A DNA stretch of 64,000 nucleotides, taken from the NCBI GenBank assembly GCA_030407085.1, contig CM059584.1, positions 100,129,001 to 100,193,000 on the forward strand. Reading direction: 5' to 3'. This DNA comes from Trichopria drosophilae (taxonomy: Eukaryota > Arthropoda > Insecta > Hymenoptera > Diapriidae). The notes below the pieces were generated by a model, which saw only the letters and a program-made list of their open reading frames with translations, made no database searches and was not told the origin of the DNA. The position numbers and the translations under genes were made by a program. The number at the start of each line of letters is the position of its first letter. The first letter of the stretch is position 1. Of this stretch, positions 36,250 to 47,000 are shown one piece after another.

Positions 36250-37290
36250 CAGTGGAGGGTGTGTTTTTGGGTCTCAGATTACGAATTCCTTATTAATATT
36301 TAAACATTCAAAATGGTGGATCCAAAATAACGGAATAAAATTTGAAAATTTTCTTTCATTTTTATGAAATTTTACATCAGACTATTTTAGGGATCACATA
36401 TTACGAATCCGGTATCAGATTTTTTAAATTCATAAGAGCGGATTAAATGACCAACTAAAATTGAAAATTTCCATCGATTTTTAAGCAATTTAACTTCTGA
36501 CTGTTTTAGGGAACACAGAATGGTGGTTCTAAAATAGCAGACAAAAGTTTCAAAATTACCATTGAGTTGTATAAAATTTTGTATTCAAGTATTTTTGGAA
36601 TTCGAGACTGTATGCGTATTCTGACTATATGTATTCGTTGTCCGATTTTGAAAATTCATAATGTTGCCCTGCATTTAAATTGTCCATCGATTTTATAAAT
36701 TTTTGTTTTAGATTTATTTGGGGTTGAAGATCATTAATTACTTATTTTGCAATTTTTCTAATCCTTATAGCGAAAATTTTGTATGTATTCAAAATAGGGT
36801 GCTCTATTTTGTAAATTCAATGCGAAAAACTATATTAGCCTCCGGTAGCCTCTAGTTTTCTGCTGGTTTCCGATCCTCACTACGAGGATAACGACAGTAC
36901 AGAAGGGTGATTTTTTAATATTTTTTGTTAATTTTTTAGGTTTTTTAATCTTTTTTGTGTTTTTTAAATTCTAAACGTGTTTTTTGTATTTCTATAGCTA
37001 TTACGTTACTGTGACATAACTTCTGTGAAAATTGGTCATTTTTAATCTACATATCGCAAAAACCCTTCCATGCACAATGTCATAAAAATTGAAGAAAATT
37101 TTTCATTTGTTTTTGCCATTTTTGATCCGACATTTTGAATTTTTAAATTTCGATAACTAATTCGGAATCTGCGATCAAAAAAAAACCCTACACTGATTTT
37201 CGTAAGAAATTGTTTATTTTCACAAGCAGTATGTGGAGAAATGTAAAATTTAAATTTTGAATTTTTGATCGAACGTCATGTCTTCATACA
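36250..37290. mobile_element. Foldback-type element B, diverged relative of the 17-kb element
   Basis: Direct, strongly diverged units recur about every 120-128 bp from 36250 to about 36800 (each with a TTTTAGGG/TTTTGGG, ATTACGAATCC, AGATTTT and AAAATGGTGGATCC-like phrase). At least one inverted unit lies at about 37090-37200 (TTCGGAATCTGCGATC, AAAACCCTACAC). The core has the same kind of T-rich tract (about 36910-36990) as the A-rich core of element A at 17330-17380. It sits inside the interval between the two LTR-like repeats, so it is probably a nested insertion. Confidence 0.45.
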
Positions 37291-39568
37291 TACAAATCAT
37301 TATGCCATGCCGCAGGATCCAAAAGTGCGATTCCATTAAATGACGAATTCATGTAGAAAAATAACTTTCTAAAAAAAAAAGTGTTAAAAAAGTTGGTTCC
37401 TCTTTAAGAGGCCATATTGAAAAAACCGCTAAGGTTATGAGAAAATGGCGGCCAGCTTTGGAAAGAACGCATCCGAAAATGATATGAGGTGTCGTGGAAT
37501 TTCATGACTCGTTCTATGAAAACTAACAACATGAAAAATTATGACAATTTGTGCCGCTCCCGGCGTTATCGTGTTAAGATGACATGATCGCCCATAGAAA
37601 CTGATTGAATAAAATATTATTACATATTAATTTTTTTCATGTTAATATACTTGCAAATACAACGAACATTTTGTATCTCCTCACTGATTTAAAATAAGAG
37701 CACATTTCCATTTAGATTTAAAAAAATCTCGGTTCCATTATGTACGGGACAATTTCTTTTGAAGTATACATAATAGCTGAAAAACGGTGGAGATTCTTTT
37801 TATCGTTCTTAACCACCATGTTCTTTAAGAATATTATGAGACGTGTAACATTCTAGACGTATAAAGCTAGTAGTCGCCTTAAAATCCGACTAACGTTATG
37901 CCACTGAGAGAGCAAATGTGATTTTAAGAATCAGGTATCTGGGCGCTATACTCTGGTTAACGTGCCCCGCGGCCGCTCTTGCGAGAAAGGAAGTGAAATC
38001 CATTTTTCTACGGGTAAACGAGGCTTGAGAAGCTTTCCTTTCCTCGGTACGAATGCTTGCTACTGGTACAATTTTTGTCTGTCTTACGCGCTATCAATCT
38101 TGACTCCGAGTCCTTCTCTCGCCTTCTACCACTTATATTCTCCTGTGTTATCCTTTGCGCCTTCTTTGTTATCTTATACTTTCCTTTAGATTCCTGCTTT
38201 CAGACTTTTTATGGAGTTTCAAGCACTGCTTTTTCATTTACCTTGATTAAATACTGCCTTTGAGAAATCCTTTTGTTAAATGGTATTGTATAATTAAAGA
38301 TATTCCTGTTTTTTGTTTTCCATTTACATTTTACACTTGGAGACTACAAATGCGCTGGCTGATTCAAACATGAAAACTATTACTGAACACATTCAAACAT
38401 TTTGTATTTTGAACAAATATTACACATTGTGCAATCTATATTCTCATGGAAATTTTATTGTATAAGAAAAAAATCAAAGCAATGACTTCATGCCAACAAG
38501 GGATCCGATATATAACATTAGAGTGGGGAGTGATTGACGTGAATGGAATGGAGGGCTCACTGTAAAGATTGTTATAATTTTCAATCAAAATATCATGAAA
38601 CCTTCGATTATTTCTGATGTGAAGAACAGAAAACTGCCGATTATTGCATATCTAGTGAGTTTTCTCACTGAATGTCATAAAAACTTTCTAAAAACTATTC
38701 GTTCATTATAGGCATCGTCCATCGGTCTGCAGATAAGTAAATATTTCCTGACTGAATTTTTGGAGTACACAACATAACTGTGAATTGCTTTACCAAAATT
38801 AGATTCTTATAAGACCTCAAACATAAGACCTGTGTAAGATTAACATTTTAAGAAGTGATAATTAAGACTTCTTTAAGTGCGCGTTTGTCATAATAGAATT
38901 ATTAAACCTCTCCAGGAGGTCTTTTTAGAGATGTCTTAGGAATGAGCTCTGTTGGTTTTCTTTAAGAGTTATGTGCAGTATGGAATGCGTTATCATAAAA
39001 TACGGCTCATCACAAAAATGGGTACCACAACGGATCAACATGAAGAATTAATGCGAATTAGGATTATCCATTTACATTTAAATCGTATTAGAAAAAATAC
39101 CAAAGACATAATTTCAAGAGGAAAATAAAAAATCGAAAAACTCTAAAATAGACTTGCCTATAAACTTAATTTTATTTCGGCTAATATATATACGGAATAG
39201 CGGCTGTATTAGTCTGTCGAATTCCCGTTTGAAACTAACTGACGTATTTCAGTTTGATGATTACTGCTTTTTAATGTTTTTGGGCCTAAAACTAAATTAT
39301 TTATAAAAAGACCATCGCTGTATGTGGACGAACATTCATATTTTTTTAATGTTCGAATTCCACGCACTTTCGCGTTCTATTGCCGTCATTAATGGCCGAT
39401 CCAAACTTAGGTTAGTCGAATAATCGTATTATCGATACCCCATATGAAAACGATTGTACTCGATAGTCCTTCCACATTATTTAAGTAGGGAATCGATGCA
39501 TCCTAATTTCACGACTGCAACGATACTTCTTTGTTAATTAAAATTTCGTTAATTTCCTTTTATTTCGA
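37291..39568. other. No recognisable coding sequence; within the LTR-bounded interval
   Basis: If the flanking direct repeats are LTRs, this should contain gag-derived sequence, but nothing recognisable remains. ORFs at 37962-38263 are short and overlapping, with no family features. Confidence 0.4.
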
Positions 39569-39802
39569 TTGAGAGTCCACCCGATCTGTTATGTATTCGC
39601 TATAAGCAGTGACCGCCCGATTTTCAAGGATACCGCTTTATCTAACGTTGCACCGAAGCAGTGTACACAACTCGATTCTAAATCATACTCTCACATTACC
39701 GAAGTCCAGTTTTTGATTTGCAAGCAGAAGGGGTACATCTATCGCGAATGCACACATCCTCTGCTAGTGAAGCGTTTGCGGTTACTCGGGCCGAGACAAT
39801 AA
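39569..39802 (+). pseudogene. Degraded gag C-terminus with zinc-knuckle remnant
   Basis: Near residues 49-63 the frame reads LICKQKGYIYREC, which resembles the CX2CX4HX4C zinc knuckle of Ty3/Gypsy nucleocapsids but has lost the first cysteine and has tyrosine in place of the histidine. The position, upstream of protease and reverse-transcriptase remnants on the same strand, supports the reading. Not functional. Confidence 0.55.
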
Positions 39803-40035
39803 CATCTGCTCCATTTTTGCACATATATGCTCGGAAAACTGATAGCAAGGGAGACGAAAACTTCCAGGCCCCCCTAGTCCAACCTCCACTCTATTGCACT
39901 CAGAAAACCAAGAAAAAGCTCTTCTTCTTTGCGTACTCCGATTGCGTCGCCTTAGTCCTTTGTTTGGGTAGAACCAAGTAATTCCAACGTACTCTTTGCC
40001 CAGAAACACTTCGCACACATATATACGCCTCATGA

Positions 40036-40105
40036 TAAATGGGACCACCATTCGGGTTCTTATAAATACAGGCTCAAGGTCATATCTTGTTATCGTTCAT
40101 GAACA
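40036..40105 (+). pseudogene. Retropepsin-like protease remnant
   Basis: One frame reads TTIRVLINTGS, matching the hydrophobic-hydrophobic-D-T-G-S active-site block of retroviral-type aspartic proteases, with aspartate replaced by asparagine. That change would abolish catalysis. It lies between the gag remnant and the reverse-transcriptase remnant, in the normal gag-pro-RT order. Confidence 0.55.
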
Positions 40106-40486
40106 ATAGATGAGCAGATGAAGGTCACGAATGGGTCACTAGTTCCATTGGATGGAATCATTAATGTAAGCAAAAGTCTCGTCGGCCAAACGAAATAATA
40201 ATTCTTAGAGTAGCAACGATGAAGAATACCCCTTGGTCGATGACTGTAAAAGTGAAGTTATCGCATATGGAGAATACGCATGTGACTGTTTAATGCCACT
40301 CTCTATAGAACCGTTATCACGTTTAAACAAACTCCTTAATCGCGTTTGACCCCCTTATAGGACCCCATAGTATGTGTAATGCGCGTATCGCAACACCCTA
40401 CTGACGTGCTGGGTTATCCCATTTCTCAGAAAGTCCACTTGCTGTCCCCACATAAATGCTGAAAGCAGATTAGGATACGGTCAACG

Positions 40487-40650
40487 ATGCTTAGAAATGG
40501 CATCATCGAACGCTCTGATGAGTCCGTTGATGAATAATGTCGTTATTGTCCGGAAGCCGAATGGAACATTTCGTTTCTGCATTGACTTTCAGGATGTAGA
40601 TGAAATACCGAGGAAAGATGGATATTCCCTCCACTCTACGGACCGTATTC
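40487..40650 (+). pseudogene. Ty3/Gypsy reverse-transcriptase N-terminal block, frameshifted
   Basis: MLRNGIIERSD followed, in another frame, by VVIVRKPNGTFRFCIDFQ and a KDGYSLHSTDRIL block. These correspond to the standard start of the Gypsy RT domain (the MLxxGIIxPS, VxKKDGxxRxCxDYR and KDxYPLPxIDxIL motifs). A frameshift near 40530 and a stop at 40648-40650 break the frame. The sequence is then interrupted by the insertion at 40651-41025. Confidence 0.8.
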
Positions 40651-41025
40651 TGTAGGGGTGAGTAGTGCTCGATACACCCCACCCCTGACCCTAGTCAGGC
40701 TCACCTTTAGGTCTAAGTAGTGCCAACAGATGGCTCCTTACCGCGTGCGCTTATAGGAGTTGGGGGGTAATATTTAATGTCCCCTTGCGAACCTATTCTC
40801 GCTTCAGTGTGGGTGAAATGATTACATTAATTATTGATTAACACAATGTAAATTTATTGATTGCGTCACAGGGCGTATACAGGTGTGCTCGTTGTCGTGG
40901 TTTGAGCAGGACTGCCTGAAACCCAGCGCAAGCGGCAACGCTGCATCTCTTCCACCTATGCTCTCTCATCTCGCACACTCGGATCAGAGTTGCCAACCTC
41001 GTGGCACGACTACGTAGCCCCTACA
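40651..41025. mobile_element. ~375-bp insertion with TGTAGGGG inverted ends, inside the RT remnant
   Basis: The ends are TGTAGGGG (40651) and CCCCTACA (ending 41025), with partial inverted similarity further in (GTAGTGCTCG / GGCACGACTAC). Gypsy RT motifs stop just before and resume about 30 bp after it, and the gap between the motifs is about 250 bp longer than the family normally has. A non-autonomous DNA element inserted in the pol relic explains this. No clear target duplication remains. Confidence 0.5.
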
Positions 41026-41056
41026 CGCTGTCCCGTGTCTATTCCCATTTCGATGT

Positions 41057-41174
41057 ATACTCTCTGCTCTCACCTATGCCCCAGCCACGTTCCAACGACT
41101 TGTGAACTGCCTCATCGACTCTGCATTGAAATCCCACGTCTTAGCGTTTTTCGATGATATTATTATCCCGACCT
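41057..41174 (+). pseudogene. Ty3/Gypsy reverse-transcriptase catalytic block remnant
   Basis: The frame reads LTYAPATFQRLVNCL followed by AFFDDIII, matching the LTNAPATFQRLM and YLDDIL motifs of Gypsy reverse transcriptases. The catalytic aspartate pair is kept, with FF in place of YL. The coding trace ends abruptly at the start of the second LTR-like repeat, so the rest of RT, RNase H and integrase are missing. Confidence 0.8.
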
Positions 41175-42455
41175 TGTAACGAGCCGTTTAACTCCACCGC
41201 GCGGAAGAGAAAGAGCGACGGAGAGAAAGAGGGCCGTTACGATATTTTTATGGACGTGCTTTAAAAGCTAAAGAACGAAGATACCAAGGACGAGATGCGC
41301 GCTTTTTGGCCGGTCGGCCATTTTGGATCCCAAGCCCACGTGGGATCCGAGCGCGCATCAAGGGACATGCGCGCGCAAGGACAAGGCGCTGACGCTGGTG
41401 CGCCTCTGCATGCGCAGAAGAGGGGCAACGGCGCCCTGGCCGCGCAGCCTGAAAAGTGGGCAACAACGGGCCGAGTTCCAAGCTCGGAGCGCATGTGTCG
41501 CCGCAATGGGGCGCATGCGCTCCAAATTCAAATGAGGGGCGGGCTGTCAAACTAAAGTCTAGCAAATGACATTCAAATGTTTTACAGTTCCCGTCCCGAT
41601 TCTTAGTAAAAAAGGAACTCGGCGACTTGACTGGACATAGGGATACTTACCGAGGTATTATAAGACCTGGTAAGTGTCCCTCAACTCTCTCTTCCACTGG
41701 ACTCTCTTCTATTGGACTTCCTGGTGGACGACTCGCTGCCTCGACGACGGTCCGGAGACCCTGGCTGCTCCGGACAAATAAGTGGGCCCACACCTTCACA
41801 GCCAAATTCTGACACGTCGAAAAGATAAGTCAAATGGAAGCGGCGAGGAGACAAAATTGACCAGGTATATCTAAAACCAACGACGGAACTCCATTCGTTA
41901 AGGACACAAGAGCCTGCTGGTCCTCTCCCTCGTGGTCGCGAGGGAGTTCGACATTCAAAGAATTCACCAGGTGACAGCAGCCGACTTCCACAATCATGAG
42001 ACGGATGGAGGACCCAAACAAAAGGAACGACGCCGACAAGAAAGAAGACAAAAGTAAGCCTCTTTCTCTTCCGCTCGTTTAAATGATATAGTGAATATGT
42101 GTATCTAAATTATTATTGTATAATGTCCTAAAACATGTCATGTAATGTATGTATGTATGTGTGAGTGTATGTATCGTATGTGTGTCCGTGTCATTATTTA
42201 ATATTTTACCGCGTAACTTATTCCGTCGTTGACCAAATGACTATTTTATTTATATTGACTTCGCACAAATTACCAACGACTCAATGACTAATTTTTATTT
42301 TATGACTCTTATTTCGTTTTATATTTGCGCTTCGACTTCGAATATGTTGGTATGAGTGTGATTAATTGTTTTTAATGACGAGTTCAATTATTATAAAATT
42401 AAAAGATAAATATATTTTAATTGATTGACGACAAATAATTATGACTTTTATTTCA
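41175..42455 (+). mobile_element. Probable 3' LTR (direct repeat copy 2)
   Basis: It starts TGTAACGAGCC and ends in the same TTTATTTCA phrase as copy 1. It directly abuts RT coding remnants with no polypurine tract, so either a deletion removed the 3' part of pol, or this is a solo LTR that landed in an older Gypsy copy. After 42455 I see no continuation of pol. Overlapping ORFs on both strands (41248-41565) mirror those in copy 1. Confidence 0.6.
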
Positions 42456-42569
42456 GCACTGACGCGCATCCAAGCGCCTTGTTGTCTATTGTTAGGTAAT
42501 TGTAAGTCATTCATGTATCAGCCAGATATCAATTTTGTGATCCCGGAAAGAACCATACCCCGTTGATTA

Positions 42570-43085
42570 TGTTGAAATTATTGCGTTCTTATAAATTTGG
42601 GCTTTCACATACTTTCGAAGTTAATATTGGCGTTCATACATTTTTGCACTTTCACATACTTGCAAAATTAATTATTGCCTTCCCGCAATTTTGCAGTGTT
42701 GTATACTCGAGAACTAGATTAGTATGTTCTTATATTTTATTGGTTTCGTATACCTATGAACTTAACTTTTACGTTTCTACATTTTTGCTTTTTCTCGTAC
42801 TTCCAACGAGATTATTGAGTTCTTAGATTTTGTAATTTCGCATACTTGCGAATTTAACTTTTGCGTTCATATATTTTTGCTATTTCACATACTGCGAACT
42901 AAAATGTTACGTCCTTATATTTTGTGATTTCCTGCGAAGATGTTTTTACGTTCTTTTATTTTTGCGATTTCGCATATTTACGAACCTCACTTTTACGTTC
43001 CAACATTATTGCGATTTTCTAGGACTACGATCTCAACTTTTGCGAACGTTTGTACAATTTTGATGTTTGCGATCATCAATGTTTG
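42570..43085. repeat. Degenerate minisatellite, ~47-bp unit, about 10-11 copies
   Basis: Each unit follows the pattern GTTCTTATATTTTTGCGATT then TCGCATACTTACGAAC then TTAACTTTTAC. Copies begin near 42574, 42621, 42668 and so on. Units vary by substitutions and small indels, so the array is old. Plus-strand ORFs at 42563-42826 and 42940-43128 are by-products of the repeat; their repeating peptide pattern is not a protein domain. Confidence 0.8.
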
Positions 43086-43523
43086 GGAATTCATTTTAAA
43101 TTATGAAAATCCTACTTATGATTCATAATCAGGGAGTTCAAAGCCCTGTAGATACCAAGTTTTGCAAAAATTATAGTAAAACATTTACTACACACTTTTC
43201 GTCCAAACAATAGCAAAGTTAGCTGATGATTGAAAATGATAATTTATGATGTGTGATAAGCGTATAACAGCTAACTATAGTACTATCCATACAGAACGAG
43301 CATGTCGATTATCACATAATGAGTTCAGCGTGACCTAATTTCTTCAAAAGCTTCTTAGACTGATTAATAAGATTATGATTTCTATTTACTCAATATTATA
43401 TTACGTTGTACGTATATAATAATAGTAAATATCAAATGAGACGAAAAAACAAATAACTAATAATGGGTCATCATCGAAAAGGTACAATATAATTTACGTC
43501 GAAACCCCCATTCATCTTGAAAG

Positions 43524-43893
43524 CAGACCGTTTAGCGGTGATATAGTGGTTAAGATTAGAGAAGGGCTGGTGTTCCCGATGGGTACACACATCGACGACA
43601 AACGTTATCATTTTCTCGCTACTTCTCTCTCGCATCTCGTCTATAATTCTCATCTCTGTCGGTGACGTACTTTCTTCATTTTCTCATTACCCTTATCTCC
43701 ACCTCTTTTGCTTCCTTTTTCAGTGCAGCATTTCCAACGTCACCTCCGTCTCTGCAGAATGAAATGTTCATTGAGAGATTCGCCAACAGACTTTATGCGA
43801 TCAGGCGAGTGTTTTCACGCTTCCAGCAAACGACATCCTCGACCTGAGAGACGGTGCACATATACTTTTGGATGTGAGAAATAAATAAATGAC
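43524..43893 (+). mobile_element. Possible tRNA-derived SINE with AAAT tail
   Basis: The start contains an A-box-like TTAGCGGTGATATAGTGG, similar to the D arm of aspartate/glutamate tRNAs. The stretch ends in GAGAAATAAATAAATGAC, an AAAT-type tail. No good B box was found at the expected spacing, so the call is tentative. Confidence 0.35.
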
Positions 43894-43954
43894 TGACGAT
43901 GCCCGTGGGTAGTCGGTGGGCAGGCGCGACGAATGAGGGTAGGTTCGAAACGGT

Positions 43955-44035
43955 TACCCGCCGAGATAGCGTAAGAGTTATAGCCTCTGTGGGGGAGCGA
44001 TGTAGTTTAAGCTCCATCCAAGCCTTACCAACTCA
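43955..44035 (+). repeat. tRNA-like block, possible second SINE fragment
   Basis: GATAGCGTAAGAGTTATAGCC fits a D-arm/A-box pattern, and TAGTTTAAGCTCC about 25 bp later fits a weak B box. An unrelated better B-box match (GGTTCGAAAC) lies just upstream at about 43942. No paired acceptor stem. Pseudogene or SINE remains at most. Confidence 0.25.
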
Positions 44036-44039
44036 GTAA

Positions 44040-47000
44040 TTTTTACCCTGCGAGAAGTTAAGAGTAATTTACTGGCTGTAGTAAGACGGCTATTCGGCTC
44101 TATGGAATCGCCATCTGACTAGTGCACTACCGTCGTCATTGTCGTGCTGCTGCTTCTACCGCCTTCTTATTCGCTGCTCGCTCGGGTGCAAACGCAAAAA
44201 CTTGACGAAGGAACAAGAGATGCCTCGACAAGCTCGTTAATTACGGTCTCAACTTGATTTTGAACAAAGCATGTAATAAGAGCTTGCTCTGAAAACGGAA
44301 AAGCTTTTATAAATATATACCTAAGAAACGCGGTTTTTACTTCAAACCACAACGATGGTGATACTAGAACAGAACGAGATTGTGTGCGGTATTATTTCGA
44401 TTTCGATAATGTTGACAAATGATTATTTTGCTATCAAGTAACGATGTCAATTTTTTGTAATTTATTGTAAGGTTATATTGTTAAATTTGTTTTTACTAAT
44501 AAACGTTATCATTACGTATATTTTGGTTGCAACATCACCAAAAAAGCGAGCATTTCGATTTTTTATGAACTCAGAGAAGACGTCATTACCCTACAGTTTA
44601 TGATTTTACTAATTTTACTAGAGTGATGGCTTGTGAAACTGATAGCTTATATTTTACCGACTTAGATGAAGCGACTATAACAAATTATAATCACGGTCAT
44701 TCGACTACGTTCTATCGCTGAGGTGATACATACCAAACAATAAGAACAAATTACCATCAGTCGCTTAACGACGCAATATGTTACTGGCGGTTCCATTCAC
44801 GAACGCATTGATGGCAGATCCTGCATTCAAGATTAGTGACAGGCAGCAACTTTCTTGCTAGCGGCATGGGTGACATGGCATGGCAATACGGTGTTTTTTG
44901 TTGCGTTTTTATTTGATTATATTTTTTGTAATTTTGTATTCAAATTCAGACTACTTCATTAACGTAACTTTCGACTAAATTATGGAATACTATTTATAGC
45001 TATTTTTGTCGTCAGATATTTTCATAATGTCAAAAGATTGAACCCGATAGAATGTTAATATTGTTTAAAAGTTAATATCATAATATTCCATATTAAACAA
45101 CAAAAAAGATCCGTACAAATGAAAACTTTGTAGCACATAAATGAAACGAATATTAGATAAAAGACGTAGAAATGTTTGGCCCAAATATAATTTTTTACTA
45201 ACAAAATGTATAATTGAACATCCTTTCCTACGGAATAAATTTTGGCAAATTTGATTGGTCATTTAAAATAATGAATTTAGTAAATGTGATACCCACTGCC
45301 GGTTTCTTTGCTGTAATTATGGGGTTTCTTGAAGACACTATATATAACAGAGAGGATATACTTCTGGAAATGTAGGCTAAATATATAGTCTAACAAATGG
45401 GTGAGTGTAGGTTTGATATTATACTGGCGCTTCCTGATGTAAACCACACGAGAAAATTGTATGCGAAATGGGCTTCGAAAATCGATCGATAGATTTGTCA
45501 GCTTCAGAGTTCGTGGCAATCCGAGTATTTTACCTCACATCCCGTGAATATCATGATAAAAAGCAGTGATTTTTCCTGCATGGAATTGAGTAAGAGAGAT
45601 TGGCGAACTCAGCATCACGTTGTCTCTTATCTGGAACACTTCTTCCTACTCCAATATTAACAGGAAGTAAAACATTATTTACTATTAGATTTTGAAATAC
45701 TGGACTTTTACGAAACTAGTATAATTTCTTATATTCAATTCACACTCGAGATTCTATAGCGCATCTAATTGAATATTTTCAGGTCCTATAGTTTCATATG
45801 TAAAGGTATTTATTTGAAAAGTTTTAACAAATTATTCATACATTTTTAAAGAATAAACGCCAAATGGCTAATTTTTTCTCCTTTTTTATAAGCAGTTAAC
45901 TTAACCTATTAACACCAAGAGATATAGATTTTTGTTCATTTTTAAGCTTTCATCTCAAACAGAAATTTGAAGTACATATGGTTGCACACGAATATCGAAC
46001 GGTATTTTTCGGCATCAAATGAGTGTCCAATACGTGCGTGTTTTCTGTGACTGAAATACTCAAGACAGTGGGAAAGTCGTATTTATCACACACATATCGA
46101 AGAATTTTTTTGTTTACGTATTCGAAATGGTTCTGAGTTTCAAGCAAAAAGTGCATACAATTATTAGGAGACGTTTTTCGCCTAAGAACTTCGTAATCTA
46201 AAAGATGTCACAATGATCACATAAAACATATCCTGGTTTTTGGGAATCTTTCTTGTCGATCAGTGATTTGTGAATTTGTGGAACGTCATCACCCGCAATG
46301 GTTGCTTATTCATACGACAGTCAAGTTCCCCGGTTCAACTTCAACTCGTCCATGACTTATTCTACTCGTCTAATGCCTGCGAATTCTTCCTGCCGTAAAC
46401 TGGAATCCGGCTACCACGGTGGCAATATATTTATAAAAAATATATTTATTTAAAAAAATCAATTAACACGAACTATTCTATGAAACGAATTTTTGTAAGA
46501 AATTATTGACGGATTTCTTGAATGTGTTGTCAATATTTCGACATTGAATTTGCAAATATCCAAACGGTGGATCAAATACGGTTGACAGCCACATAAAGAA
46601 CTTATATATAAACTATATACTATAGTTTTGCCAAGAAGTAATATTGAGAGTTTTGTAAGAGTATATATATGTTTTATGTGTCCATAATGACATTTTTAAA
46701 AGGTGGGATTAATTTTAATCACTTAACTCATTTCCACTGCGTACAAAAAATAATAAAATTAGAAAAATTTCCTAATTTTTTAAGCACCATTTTCAATTTA
46801 GAAGAAATTGAAATGCATTTTCGACTACATCTAATTTTATTCTAACTGTTATAACTATAAATCAATGTAATGAAGTGTAACACTCAATTAATCTGGAATA
46901 GATTTTATAAGATCAATAAATAAAAAAAGAGAAACAGCAATACGAAAATCGTGGACTAAATTATTTTTTAAGTCAATTTATTATCCATTTAACTACAGAA

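Noticed and set aside
41248..41565. Four overlapping ORFs on both strands
   Set aside because: Counterparts of the ORFs in the first LTR-like repeat, with no domain recognised.
42563..43128. ORFs with repeating hydrophobic peptide pattern
   Set aside because: They translate the 47-bp minisatellite, and the peptide periodicity comes from the DNA repeat.
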